From positions 34,827,335 through 34,891,334 of the forward strand of contig OY978528.1 in assembly GCA_963854835.1 (NCBI GenBank): a stretch of 64,000 nt of DNA, given 5' to 3'. Positions 15,090 through 28,312 of the stretch are shown here, piece by piece; positions within the stretch are counted from its first letter, which is position 1; the number at the start of each line of letters is the position of its first letter. Made by a program: the position numbers and the translations under genes. Source of the DNA: Megamerina dolium (Eukaryota; Arthropoda; Insecta; Diptera; Megamerinidae). The notes below the pieces were generated by a model. That model ran no database searches and had not been told where the DNA came from. It saw only the letters and a list, made by a program, of their open reading frames with translations.

Positions 15090-15800
15090 AATAAGCCCAA
15101 GTGTCGTATATTTGCTCCACACATCGGTGGTGAGACCAATACTGCTGTATGGGGTCGCCGTTTGGTGCACGGCGTTCGATATGGCCATACACAGAAACGG
15201 TTTATAAAATTAGAATCTCTGTGCATTACAGGGGCACTTAGAATGGCTTCCATGAATGAATACCTTGTTACATCTGCTTCGTTTAGGTATCCAGGGTAAA
15301 CAATTTGCAGCTCAAACGGTAATTAGACTTGGATCCATTTCAAAATATTCCTGCAATGGCTCGGGACAATAACAAACGGTACGGCAATAACAAAGCGGAC
15401 GTTCGACAACAACTTTCACTTGCACATTCTGGCGTTCCAACGGCGGCATATAAACTCTTCTTAACCACGGACGCATTACGGGAAACGAATCCAGATGTTA
15501 GTTGGAACAGTAGTACTGAAACTAAAACCAACAAAAGATTTACTAGCACTTAACAGATATGCGGTTAGTTTGATGCGGTTAGTGGCATGCAAGTAGGCTA
15601 GGCATCGCGGCCCCTGACTATTACCAGAGCTGCGGCAACTAGGGCGAAGCAGAATCCAAAACTCACCTCCTGTGTGAGTGTCCGGTCCTGGCTGGCCGCA
15701 GAATGTCTTATGTCAGCTGGGGAATATTCTACGCTTTACCCTAAGCTCGGGCATCACAATGGGCATCGGACATCCGCCTAACCTAACCTACATTGGCTCC
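15090..15800 (+). mobile_element. R1-like non-LTR retrotransposon relic (RT end to C-terminal zinc motif)
   Basis: Conceptual translation across frameshifts gives VVRPILLYGVAVWCTAFDMA then LCITGALRMASM near 15127-15245. These match the C-terminal part of reverse transcriptases of R1-type LINEs, where such a 'RPILLYG...W' stretch leads to a 'CITGA.RTTP' stretch. Around 15650-15710 another frame reads THLLCECPVLAGRR, the Cys/His end that follows the RNase H region. The middle (15329-15553) is open but diverged. No intact RT core (FADD) is present, so this is a 5'-truncated, frameshifted dead copy. The clade assignment rests on motif memory; I-group or LOA relatives are possible. Confidence 0.7.
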
Positions 15801-18800
15801 TACAATAAAATGTTCTACATTCAACCGTTATTACTGATACCGACGAAAAATGAACCTAGGTTTATTTTATGATGATTGCAAAATCGTCCAAAAGCATACC
15901 ATAATTATATCAGACACTCATAGCTCCAATAAAGCTTCCACAAAATATTTCTTCTAGTTTTATTGTATAAAGAAGAAGCTATCCAACAGCAGTTATCTTT
16001 AGGAGAAAACATGTAGTTTTCTGTGTATTTGGTAGGAGCCTTGTAAAAGAACACATATATATATATATATAGTATATAGTACTGGAACAACAAACAAATT
16101 ATACCAAACAATAACAGGAATATTCAATTTATACACAAGCACAAGCACACACTCTCCCAGCAACTTTTATTTGAGTTGTTGCCATTGCTATTGCTGGCAT
16201 TTGAGAATGGGTTTTCATTTTTATCTCTCTTTTGAATTGTTTATTTTTTTATTTTTATATCCTTCTCTCTCTCTCTCTCTCTCTCTCTATCGCTTCCTAC
16301 TTTGAATTATTTTTTAAACTTGTTTTTTAAGCAGATTTTTAATTCAATTCGGAACAGCAGCTATGAGTGTTAGCTGCTTTTGGAATGAGTGTAATGAAAA
16401 TTCTCTCTCATCATTACACTGAACCTATACCAATGTGAAATTGTATCTGTATACGTATGGTATGTACAATAGAGTAGTGGATATTGTTACAATATGAGTA
16501 TTGCTGGTGATGGTTATAGTTGTAACATATAGTCTCTATAGCAATGTACTTTATAGTAGTATATTTTTACTACTGCCTTTTTATCCTTCATCCTCTACTT
16601 TGTCTACGTTATCGTTTTACTCTTCTACTTCTTATGCATTGGTTGTAGTAATGTTAGTTTGAAGAAAGTCAAACATTAACAAGTTGCTATGTGATTTATA
16701 CATTAAGATGCCTCACTAAAAAGGTTGAATTTACCTCGTAATGCTCTCCGAAATATTCCGGCTTAAATGAAAGCCATTTGTGAGCTAAAAAATTTGGAAA
16801 AAAACCCAATATCATTGATCTGCTACAGAATGTTGTTTATAAATTTAGTAAAATAAAACACTTCACTTGCACAAATATTTGAGGGCTTTAATTCTGTGAG
16901 CAAAAAAAAAAAAAAATACAAGTATGGGAAGCAAATGTCTTGATTTTCAACTACAGATAGTGTAGATACTGTAGAAACATTTTAACTCTTTTAGGGTGGT
17001 GCTTAAAATTTAGGTAATGCTACTAGATGTCCTGAAGGTAAGGAAACTCATTTTGTATAATAAAAATTTTAAAACTAAAATTTATTTCATATCATCGATT
17101 TTGTATTGTGGAAAATTAAAATTGTTCAACTTACAACTATGAACTTACAAACATGAAATATTATAAAAAACAGGTTTCATAAATGATTCACCTCAAGCTG
17201 TTAACTTGAAAACTGAGGATCATGTCAATGTATATTTTCCGGGGCGTAGTATCATCGGCGTGTTGATATTCCTGGTTCGTTAATATTGGTGATGGTGCTG
17301 GTGCTACCACAACGAAATATACAAACGAAATGAATTTATTTCATTCTCATCGTTATTCGGTGTTCGCCGTCATCATCGTCGCTGTCAATTTGTGGCACAC
17401 ACCACCATCAGCCTTAGAGTCATTGGCAACGTCGTCATCGTCGTCATCATCATCATCATCATCATCATCATCAGTTTTAGTATGTGAGGTGGTGGGCTAA
17501 ATACTCTATTCATACAAACTTACACATTTTCAAAATACTATTAGAGCTTAAGTTGAAATGTTCAGTTGTGTTGTAACGGAAACTTTAGAACATTATTTTA
17601 TTATAAAAAAAAAAGAAACAAAACAAAACAAAATACAATAATAAAAATAAAAATTACAAACATCAACAACAACGATAACTGCAATAGCAATTGTAGGAAA
17701 CGAAGAAGAATGTAGCTGCTTATAATGTTGTTGGGGTAGTTGTTGTAGTAGTAGTAGTAGTAGTTGTTGATGTTGTTGTTGTTATTGTTGCTGCTGTTGA
17801 TGGGTGTTGAATAATATTTATATACACATATTACGCACATCAACACGCACATACACACATGCATACAAATGGAGTTGGCAAAGTTTCTTTGTGTTGTTGC
17901 TTTTGCTGTTCTAGTTATGTCTTTGCTTTGCCTGTTGATGATGATGATGATGATGATGATGATCAAGATAATGTTGATTGTTGTTGTTGTTGTTTTCGTT
18001 GATGTAGTTCCTGCTACTACTACTACTACTACTAGCTGTTTGTATAGATTTGTTGAAAAGGATAAAAGTTTACACTGCTTTTAGTCTAGTGTGAGTGTGT
18101 ATTTATATGTTTATTCCATTTTTATATGTTAAAGTGTGTCTATTGTAATTGCATCCAATTGGAAAACTTTGTAGATCTCCCTTTAATGACACGAAACTAG
18201 ATATTTTAAAAATTTGCCAATAATTGTTAGAAGGGTTCAGTTAGTCAGCATGACATAGTCATGCCACGTTTTCAAAATATTTTAATATTTAATGTGAAAA
18301 ACCAGTCTATTTTCGTTAATATTTCTCTTAACTTTTTTGTTATTTTAAAATTAATTTTGAAAAAAAAACCAAAAATTTTTTGCAATTTTCATATTCTACT
18401 AATATAGAATATGTTTTTTTTTCTTTTATGTTAAAAAATCAATTTATTTGAAAAAGGGCTCACTAACGCTCACAAGTGATGGAAATAATTGATTTATTAC
18501 AAGGTTTTGATGGCATAAATATTCTTACGTTTAAGTACTTTCCATTTTAACATTCACTTGCATATTTTTCTCGTGATAATGACGTCCGGACAGATCCGTG
18601 ATAGGTTCAAAATAATATCTTTAGTGAAAGGGCGAAAATGCCTATCATGTGCTAATATCTTCCAATCATATACTCCATGGATGTTTTTGCAATTAGGTGA
18701 TGTATTAAAAATATTATTTTAAGCAAAACTGGTAAAAATGATTTTAAAAATATCCATACCAAAGGGTGACAATGGATTAATATAGTCCAAGAATATGTTT

Positions 18801-20640
18801 TGTTGATAATTTTACTCTAAGTTGTTGAGCACATAAGTATTCTCAGATGCAAAAATATCCAATATATTATACCTTTTAAAAGTTAGAAACCGTGATCATA
18901 AAGAATTTGATTCTTAAGCCCAAAATGGTCTTAATCACTGTACTCTGAAATATTTTCGCAAACCAAACAAGCATACATTTCACTAAAGTGCCTGAATGGG
19001 TTAATATTTTTAATTAGATCACTTCCAATTCCAATAAGTAAATATTTTATCCTCTGAGTATGCTTATAATTCGAAGCTGAATATGGATGGATCGGCAGAA
19101 AATTGTTCTTATATTTTTTTCAAAAGAAACCCAATATAATTTGATGAAAATCGATTTCCAACTGGGCGATCACGACTGTTTGTTTGTATGGATGTCTGTA
19201 TGTATGTGTACACATTTGTGCTTCTTTTTACTTTATTATTAGCACAAAAATCGTTAAATGTCGTTTAATTCCCATTCACATTGCTATTATTGTTGCTCTT
19301 GTTGTTTTTTGTGTACACTAAGTGCTGCCAACTTTATTTAATCGCATCTATATACATACATAAATATGTAGTTGACAGTGTTACTAACACGCTTCACCGT
19401 TTGTGTTTATGTGTGCATCGTACGTATGTATCGTGCTATAGTAGTATTGCAATTGTTGCGAATCTTGTTTGCTCTTGTTGCTGTTGCTGTTATTGTTATT
19501 GGTATTTCTATTCATACATAGAGAAAACATATTAGCGGGTGGATAGCTTTCTGAGCTTATGTTTGTTTAAACAAACTCAACTAAGCAATTGTAAGAGAAT
19601 GAGTAAAAGGAATGAAGGAAAATGAAATGAAATGAAATGATGACAATGACAATGGGTGAATATTCGTGCCTGAACACGTTGTATATGGGTATGTGGTACG
19701 ATAGTATGTATATAAATAAAACTGAGTGGGTGAATTCTGGCAGTACATTGACAATTAGTTGAATTCACCACTGAACACTGTACACTGTGTACATTATGAG
19801 CACAAACAAGGACGAAGGTTAGGTGAAGCAGTTAAAGTCTAAAGATAGCATGAAGACGAGAAGGTTGAAATTTAATTAAGATACTTTGGCGTGTGTTTGT
19901 TTTGATGTGTGTATATTTCGAAATAAAATGACACACGCACACCAAGAAGCATTCACATGTACATTTGGAAAAGAGAGAAATATTATATTACTGTATAATG
20001 AAAATACTACGTAGAAGAAAGAGGAAAACAATCAAATAGAGAGAAAAATTGTAATAATAATGGAAAAGTCATTTTGTTCAAATTTATTGTGAGAAAGTAT
20101 CAAAGTAGAGGGACTGGATAAAGGTAATAATAACGAAAGTATCAAAAAAAAAAAGAAAAGAGCAGTGTCTTTTCCTATGCTTTCGTTCTTATTATTATAA
20201 TTTTTATTATTATTATTCAAACAAATATGCTGGCATAATTGCGCCTTTGTGTGTGGAAAATATATGTGTTCTTTTACAAGTGGAGGTTAATGGATATGGG
20301 ATGTAAAGCGCAACCTAAATTATAATGATAAGGCAAAAATATTTATGTATTGTATAAAACAAGAAGCATATGGTTCAAAGAAGGAAGTTAAATTAAATGA
20401 AATTTCATTTATTTTTAATTTAGGCATTTGAAAGCATTCCGTGAAATTATATTTCTTTTTTATTTTAGTTCTGTTTTAGTGAAAAGTAAATAATTTAATT
20501 AGAGTTTTGCTGTTTTAATATATTTGATTTGCATATATATTTATCTCATAAGATAATTTTGTGTGTAATATATGATCAAGATCATTCTTAATGAAAACAT
20601 CCTTCAGTTGTATTTTGTGGGTTGTCTTTAGTCATTCAGC
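15801..20640. other. Gene-free stretch rich in simple repeats
   Basis: No gene or element recognised. Simple repeats include (TC)n at about 16264-16288, (ATC)n at about 17430-17472, (AGT)n near 17745-17764, (GAT)n at about 17936-17963 and (CTA)n near 18014-18033. Long frames here (for example 17601-17966) encode poly-Ile/Asn/Tyr from these repeats and are not genes. Confidence 0.65.
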
Positions 20641-20699
20641 CTCCATCCCAATTAGTTCGAACATTTTGTAGAATTCTGACAGTGGGCATATGTCATCCA

Positions 20700-21015
20700 A
20701 TAATAATAATGTCGAAATTTTTTACAAGTAGAAAAAGATATTTGTTGACTTCATGGCAAACATTTTTGAAATGAAATAAAATGAAAATTTCTTTTCGACA
20801 TTGTTGGATTTTAAAATTTTATAATAAATTTATGCATTTTTTCTTTCGATATTATTGCAAAAAAATTTGCAATAATGTCGAAAATGTGATTTCATAAATT
20901 TTTCGACATCACTGCACGTTTTGATATTTTACACATTATTTACGTTTTGACATTTTTTCCACATTATTTATGGTAATGTCGAAAAACTGTCGGAATGTGT
21001 TACCGACATATGTAA
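20700..21015. repeat. Cluster of TGTCGAAA/TTTCGACA words in both orientations
   Basis: The words AATGTCGAAA, TTTTCGACAT and close variants (TTTTGACATT, TTCGATATTATT) appear repeatedly in about 300 bp, in both orientations. One pair forms a near-perfect hairpin at 20845-20882. The cluster could be a decayed fold-back element or a group of binding sites. Confidence 0.5.
20845..20882. repeat. Short hairpin
   Basis: TTCGATATTATTGCAAA pairs with TTTGCAATAATGTCGAA around a few-base A/T loop, with one G:T-type mismatch position (ATATT versus ATGTC side). Strong local inverted repeat. Confidence 0.85.
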
Positions 21016-21040
21016 TTTGAAAATGTTTCGAAATTAATTC

Positions 21041-22870
21041 ATATAGACGTTCGCATTGTAGTGACCTAGAAACTTTTGAGCCCTTCTCACATCTCAGATC
21101 TAATTATCACAAGTTTCGAGTTACACCCGTTTTTATTAGATCCATCCTCTATGGTAGGGACCTTTGATGGACAAAATTAAGCATATTAAAATCGTTTCAT
21201 TGAAGAATCTTACTACCGAAGAGATGAAGGGCTCACTTCTGTTGAAACTTAAAGAATTAAAGCTTAATGTATTCCATGTGTGAAGAAGGGAAATAAAAAA
21301 TTTGAAATTTTTTAATATTAGGAAGGCTGTGTAAGATTTATAAAATATATCCTGAAGATATACCCTCTATAAATGAATACTAATACTAGAAAAAGAAGAT
21401 GATTCATACAAATCGATGTTAATTTTGTAAATAAATACAAAATGATACAATAACATTTTCAACAAAATTGGAATAATAACGATATAGGGTAAAAATGGAT
21501 GAAACGAGTTTTTTTTTTTTAACAAATCTGCAAATGATGAGAGCTGAATTCTATGTATATACCACGATACAATTTGAAAAATTGCTTTTGTCTAATTTTC
21601 TTTGCTTATTAGATGGCCTTGTGAGTGACAATAGATATTCTTGTAATTCAGCACTTTTAAAATATCTAGCAGGTCTATATTTTTCAATACCAATGTTGTC
21701 GTATCGCAGCAATTATTTATAAATACCTCTATGATAAGATAAAACAAAAAGTAAATACAATAGAATAGAAATATTGTACAACACATTTAAATGTATAAAA
21801 TTGCCGGTATAGTCTGCAGTGCAACAATAGAATATATACCCACATAAACACACCCATATTTAAGCTCAAATTAAAGATAAGGCTTTATAGTATGAATCAT
21901 TATTGAAGAAAATAAAATTCATTAATTAGTTTATCATTTCAAGTACAAGTAGTAAACGTATGTATAGGTATGAAGTTGGTAGAAGAAAGTGTATAAAACT
22001 TGTGTTGTGTATAAAACAATTATTGTGACAATGACAATGATTTTGTCGTTACCTTTGTATAAAATAAAAGCGTAATCTAATCCAAAAACATGTATTGTAC
22101 TTGATCCAATTTGCTTCATTGCTACTAGTAATATGTATACCTGGATAGTAAATCTATGAATATGTAATAAAATTAATATTTGAAGTTTTAAATAAGTATT
22201 TACGATAGATTTATTATATTACGAGAAACTTTAAACTTTAAAAAAAAAAATTACATCAACTATTATTATTATAGACCATCTCCACATCGTCAGCTAAACG
22301 AGCTTCATTGCAGTCTCATACCCAATTAGTCGAGCTCTAGACTATTAGTAGATGAATACTTATGAAGCAGCTAACTAATTAATTGAGTCTGTGTCTTGTC
22401 AAAGTTGGGAAAGAACATTGAACATGTTCTGCTATTTCGTGTTTCTCTTGACAGAGCCGACGGAAATGATTGTTTATCCGATCAATTTTTCAGGTGATTA
22501 TTGAGTTTATAGTGACCTCTGAGTAGTTGCAAAATTGCAAACAATTAACAAAAATTATTTCGTCATTAATTTATTAGTTTAGTTAACTCACGGATGCGGA
22601 TTTCACTACTAAATTTTTTTTGGGGGACAATTAAAAAAATATTGCAAATATACTAATGATAATATATTTTATACGAGTATACTATGTGACTTGCACAACA
22701 AATATACTACGTATTTAGTTGCTAGTATTTATGTACAATATAGAGAGAAAAAGTGTAAAATGCTTAAAATGGGCTTAAAATATTTACACAAACAAAATGA
22801 ATGAACTATGTAACCAAGTATGTTACTTGTTCTTTTTATGTACATTTGTACGTGTAATGTTATACTTGTA
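21041..22870. other. Gene-free stretch
   Basis: I see no gene here. An ATG-initiated frame at 21495-21722 (75 codons) has no recognisable motif, splice context or homology that I can name. Confidence 0.5.
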
Positions 22871-22871
22871 G

Positions 22872-22872
22872 T

Positions 22873-22903
<31 letters not shown>
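22872..22903. repeat. (CAG)n trinucleotide run
   Basis: About ten CAG/AGC repeats, with further interrupted AGC units to 22990. No surrounding open frame suggests a polyglutamine exon; stops occur close by in the CAG frame. Confidence 0.9.
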
Positions 22904-23136
22904 CGAGTAGCAACATCGACAACAACACATAAGATATACTCATAGTTAGTAGCAGTAATATTGTATGTAGTAGCAGCAGCAACAGCATCACTGCCAAACT
23001 GACTAACCAACGAAACGAGCAAAGTAACCTACCAATTACAACAACAACAATAATTTTTATCACTTTTTATGTTGTTGCTGCTTTCGTTCCTATTTTCCCT
23101 ATATTATTGTATATGCACACAGATATCATACATATA

Positions 23137-23414
<278 letters not shown>

Positions 23415-23539
23415 TACGCTTTCTGGGGGATATCACTGCCTGCCACCACCCTCTTGGAACTTTATGCCAATGATTGTTGTTGTTGTTTCTTTTGATTCTT
23501 TTTTCTTTGCTTTATTCTTTTTTAATGTTCGCTCTCTTT

Positions 23540-23880
23540 TGTATTGCATATTCACTCATTCATTCATTCGTTCATTCATTCATTTACTCATTCATTCAGT
23601 CATTTGTTCATTCGTTGGCTGGTTTTGCGCTATTCTACACTGCATAAGTACTTGTGTAGAATCGCTCGTGTGGACAGAATGCGAGGAGCATAAAAAGTAT
23701 TTGCCTCCATATACATACACACTTACACACGTACACATACGAACATTTTGTAGATATTGCACTTACTTATGTATATGCATACTAGAATCCAGTTGCTGGT
23801 ACTGTCGTTCTGTGAATCATTCATGCCACAAATGGTTGTTGGTTGGTTGGTTAGTTGGTTGGCTGGTTTGATGATGGGCT
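23540..23880. repeat. Degenerate (ATTC)n and (GGTT)n tetranucleotide tracts
   Basis: CATTCATT-type repeats at about 23550-23612 and GGTTGGTTGGTT-type repeats at about 23833-23868. No gene. Confidence 0.85.
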
Positions 23881-24592
23881 GCCAACAACTTGCTGGCTAT
23901 TGATGTGCTCCTAATAGTGGAGCAGCGTTTTGTGTTCGTGTGTGACGTTGTTTTTGACGTTTGCTGCATGCAAGCAAGCGAGCAACAATCATCATAACCA
24001 TACAAATACACGCACATTCACACACACGCAATTGCATACAACTAGAAGTATATTTCTCAAAATATAGCTAAATATGTACATATATATTGCTGCATACTCT
24101 CGTTACTCATGCTCATCCTCATCATGATCATCATCAACATCATTATACATATACTAAACATCTATGGGTGTGTGATATGACAAGTTATTGCTGTGATGTA
24201 TTTGTTGCATTATGCCATTATAATTATAATATTTATTATTTGGAGTGTTGCAAAGAATGGCAGCGAGCAACTATACTAAAAGTAACAGCAGTAGTAACAG
24301 CAGTAGTAACAAAGTACCAACGACAACAGCAACAATGACAGCATTGTAACAAACCATAAATAAATACATTGTATGCACTTACACACGTATGCACCTTACT
24401 CTAGATGGCTCATTAAAAAGCATAAAATTTCAAATAGAGTATTTCTTCCCAAGGAAGCATTAAGAAATTCCTGAATTGAAAAAAATTATAGAGATGGATT
24501 CGACCATCGAGTTTTTATACTCGTTTTGTACGAGAATCCCTTTGATGATTAGATGAAAGGCGGATGAGGACTGAATGCATGTCGGATATATA

Positions 24593-24705
24593 GTTTAATC
24601 CTCTAGCGGCGATTCCTAGGCAGATATATGGATATATGTCGATTTACAGGTTATTTCAAAATCGACAAATATCCCTAGGAATCGCCCCTAAAACGGTTAA
24701 ATTTT
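24593..24705. repeat. Imperfect inverted repeat with GGAATCGCC ends
   Basis: TTAATCCTCTAGCGGCGATTCCTAGG at the left is mirrored by CCTAGGAATCGCCCCTAAAACGG at the right, with an inner pair around CGATTT/AAATCG. The unit is about 110 bp. It could be a small MITE. The same GAATCGCC word recurs at 24811 and 2037. Confidence 0.65.
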
Positions 24706-24989
24706 TCCTCCTCAGTGTTTCATTAAAACAAACTTATTTTGTATTTCCACTCCATAAGGTGAGCCCCAAAAAAACATATGAAAATAATCAAATAACCCCT
24801 TGACTGAAGAGGAATCGCCTCTAGGGCGGTGAATGGCCCCAATAACTTTTCTTCCTTCAAACATTTCCTCCGAACATACTTGCCCTCTATCACCACTCCT
24901 TAGCGAACTCACATACATTCAAAGCTGTCAAATTAAGAATTTTCTAAAATTCACTCCGAACACAAATAGTCATGGCACAAATAGTCAAT

Positions 24990-25290
24990 TGTTTACCCAT
25001 GAAAAAAATGTTTACCTTGCAGGAAAAATTTAACAAGCAAAATGCACCCTATCATGCACGGACATCTAAGGAAGCATCAATATTAATTTCACGGGCAGAG
25101 AAGGGTCATCTAAGCCAAAACGCCCCAAAACGGGCTCCAAAATAATTCAGCAGCATTCATTTCCTCTGAAGAATAGCCCGCTGGCAGTCCTGATTTCAAC
25201 CCGCTGGATTACAGATTGTTAGAGGACATGTTTTGTCCCGACTTAAGGTGTGCGTAAATGCCAAAGGCGGACATTTCTAACAAATGTTTG
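24990..25290 (+). pseudogene. Decayed Tc1/mariner-type transposase C-terminal fragment
   Basis: Conceptual translation of 25017-25085 gives KQNAPYHARTSK, resembling the QQDNAPcHtA(R/K)TSK catalytic-Asp region, with the Asp changed. Downstream (from about 25185) GSPDFNPLDYRLLED matches the SPDLNPLDYxLW(S)xLE region that carries the last catalytic Asp; KVC.NAK follows after a frameshift. The order and spacing fit a DDD/DDE transposase of the IS630-Tc1-mariner superfamily. Stops and frameshifts make it dead. No terminal repeats were found around it. Confidence 0.7.
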
Positions 25291-25393
25291 CTATACTCGT
25301 ATCAATAAATATGTACAAAAAATTGGTTCAAAAACATTTATAAACATAAAATGTGTGTAACAGTATTTATGTCCGAACTAAGTGTGGTATATA

Positions 25394-25825
25394 CATTGAT
25401 CAAAAAGTTCCCGGAATTACCACCTTGTAGCTCACCCATCGTTTCAATTTGAGCTCTGGTTTTTTTTTGTTAAGTTGGTACATCTGTTGTTGATATTCGC
25501 TGTAAATCGTAGCGTTGACATTTGCTAAAAGTTACGTAGCCAAGACATTTTGATGAATGTGGGATCGGATTCAGCCTCACAAATCATGTCTTTTGCGACG
25601 TCAACACGGTCTCTTTTTTGCATGAAATTGATTGAAAATTATAAAAAATCACCAACACACACAAAGATAGATGTACTTTTGGCTACGTAACTTTTGCAAA
25701 TGTCAAGCTATGACGCTAAGATTTAGAGGGAATATCAACAACAGATGTACCAACTTAACAAACTCAAATTGGAACGATGGGACCGCCACACTGTAGTTAT
25801 TCCGGGAACTTTTTGATCAAGATGG
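25394..25825 (-). mobile_element. Internally deleted mariner-like element with long inverted repeats
   Basis: About 432 bp flanked by TA dinucleotides (25392-25393 and 25826-25827). The two ends are inverted repeats of about 140-150 bp (25396-25542 and 25680-25820), beginning TTGATCAAAAAGTTCCCGGA, with scattered differences. The centre, read on the minus strand, gives KRDRVDVAKDMICEAESDPTFIKMSW, which resembles the mariner stretch just before the first catalytic motif ('R...C..ML...EDP.FL..IITGDE'). So a mariner of the minus orientation lost most of its gene but kept both ends. It could be moved in trans. Confidence 0.8.
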
Positions 25826-25829
25826 TACG

Positions 25830-26648
25830 TACCATGAAGATAAAAGAGGTAGCATGAACAAATATGATGATGTGGTAGACGTTTAAAGAGAAGTCTGCGC
25901 TTACAACTCACATGTTTTAAACAAAAGTGCTGAATGATATAAGGACATTTTTTAGCTTCACAAAAACTTGTTTTCTCTTGCTTTGTAAGTAGATATGAAT
26001 ATGAGCTACATACGATATGACTGAAGATTTAAGATGTTTCAAATTATTTAATTATGAATTTCAATTATAACTATTGTTGGGTGATTCTTGTTCTATTATA
26101 TCAAAAGCGAGAGGGAGAGAGAGAAAGAGAAAGCAAGAGCGAAATTATTAGGAAAAGCGTGAGTAGAGCAGGTCGTTTGTATAATTGTAAATATGTAAAT
26201 GCACAGAAACACGCATACGTACATATATGTATTGTATATACCCTGGTGTATGTTTATCAAGTATTAAGTCGATGGTAATATCGTGGTTAAAAGTGACAAG
26301 GGTTTGTGTATTGATGGTTGAACGATGATTGTCTTGGAAAATTGTCGCTTGCTGTATGACAACACAATTTCATTTGTTTGTTTGTTTGCTTATTTGTGCT
26401 TGTTGAGGCGGTAATGTCAAATTGACATGTCGATTGACAGTAAAATTGTTAACAACTCGAATGAGGGTTAATAAGTTTTTCTCACTCACCACCAATGGTA
26501 TAACCAGCTTTACTTAACTTTCGTTGTATTTAACATGATACCCGTACATACAAATGTGCATTCATACTTATGTGCACTATTAAAATCAACATTAATAATT
26601 TATGGTGAAAATTATTTTTAGCAATAAATGTGGGTTGTGGAGTTTTTA

Positions 26649-26703
<55 letters not shown>

Positions 26704-27980
26704 GTCTCTCTCTCTCTCTCTCTCTCTCTTACAAAATATTCATAATTTTCCATTTTAATTCGTTTTATTTGCATTTACTTTTTTATTTTGTTTAGATTTC
26801 ACCCTCTATCATGTGGATATGGTATACTGTGTACATATGTCCAAGCATTCGTGTAAGTGGGTGTAGTATTTAATACCTACGTATATCAATTAATTAAATT
26901 AAAACACATAAACATGAAGACAACAATTCATATACAAAACCTTTTGTCATTTAATGAATTTTTATACTTGATATTTAAAAAAAAAGTACACAAAGGGAAG
27001 CGAATAGTGAGTGGTAATAGTAAAATGTAATAAAAAATAATAATAAAAAATTTTTAACACTGTTTGACAAGAAAATTATTACAAGTCTCTGACAGTTGAT
27101 TCTGCTAGAGGGTTAAAAATAGGAATATGCGTGTGTATTTAAAAATTTTACATGTACTGAAAACCTTTTTACAGACGGTTCAAATTTCCATACTTTCTCT
27201 ACTATTGAATAAAATTGTATAAATTGAAAAAATATGTATTATATTTTATGGAAATTAATTATAGTAGAATTTTAAATATAATATTTTTAAGGAAATTTGA
27301 AACCATTAACTCATACATGTATAATACTTTTCGTCACAATTTCAAAATAAACCCATAGATTTCAACTGGTATTCAAAAGTTCAATTATATTATATTACAG
27401 AAATATTTGAGGTCACCAGAGTTAAAAACATCTATCCAAAGCTGCATATCAAAAGAAAACGAAGGTATTACAATATATCATCGAAAATATCCGGCAAAAA
27501 AAAAGGAAACAAGTAGATATATAGCATATGTTATATCTCCAGTAGGCCGTACCACCTTACAGGGTAAAAAAAGTGCTCCATACACCCCGTTCTAATTCTT
27601 ACCTACCAAATCTCAGTTCCTACAACCCTAAACGAACCACCCTAATGCCAGTAAATTACAGCTCGCAAAAAATCATTAAACCTTTGCAAAAAAGAATATT
27701 GCGATTATTCCAGTAGACCTATTTTAAACTTATTTTTAAAATTTTTGTACTCGAATATAGGTAAAAATTTTTTAATTTTTCCTCATATCTTCGGCTATAT
27801 ATCACACTTTAAAATCCGAATGCAAATGCCGAAGTTACCACGAAAAATGTAAAAAGGTGTCCCCTACGTTCGCCAAAAAAAAAAAAAAAAATTGTTCGAA
27901 CTTTTTTTTTCGGAATTGCCTTGCAAAACTTCTTCATATTAGGGGTGTACGGCGAACTCTTTTTTTGAGGTTCGGCCTAA
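25830..27980. other. Gene-free stretch with microsatellites
   Basis: No gene recognised. It holds a GA-rich tract (about 26108-26140), a (TA)n array (26647-26700) joined to (TC)n (26703-26730), and a poly-A/poly-T inverted pair around TTCGAA at 27876-27911. Confidence 0.6.
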
Positions 27981-28002
27981 TGTCCAGCCTTACATACTAA
28001 TA

Positions 28003-28312
28003 ATAGTCACAATACTACCTTCGGAGGGGACACACTTAGGCCAGAACGGCCCTTTGTGGTACCACCGAGATTCTCTTCCAGTACTGTTGTGCATCTTAAA
28101 TTTGGACAGTATTAGAAGAAACTTACTCATATTGGCCGATTTCGAACAGCAAACATCACTTTTTCTGAGCTGAGTGTTACTGAGCTGAGTGTTACTGCCG
28201 GAAGAATTGCTAATTGCTTGCCGACAGATGGGCACCGATGGGAAATCGTTTCGATATTAAAGTTGTCAGAGAAGGGGATTGAGCCAACGCACTAACCACT
28301 GAGCTACGCCAG
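28003..28312 (-). mobile_element. tRNA-derived SINE, variant 3' tail (subfamily B)
   Basis: Reverse-strand copy. The head reads GCGTAGCTCAGTGGTTAGTG on the minus strand. The body shares CTGCCGGAAGAATTGC, TTGCCGACAG and GGACAGTATTAGAAG with the main family. A GAGCTGAGTGTTACT unit is duplicated inside (about 28167-28195). The 3' tail differs from the main family: GTGGTACCACAAAGGGCC followed by a segment ending ATTGTGACTATTA. That tail is shared with the copy at 42283-42475, so there appear to be two 3'-tail types on one tRNA-type head. Confidence 0.8.

Noticed and set aside
17601..17966. 121-codon reverse frame
   Set aside because: Poly-Ile/Asn/Tyr and hydrophobic runs arise from triplet repeats.
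22872..22990. Polyglutamine exon from the CAG run
   Set aside because: Nearby stops in that frame and no surrounding coding signal.
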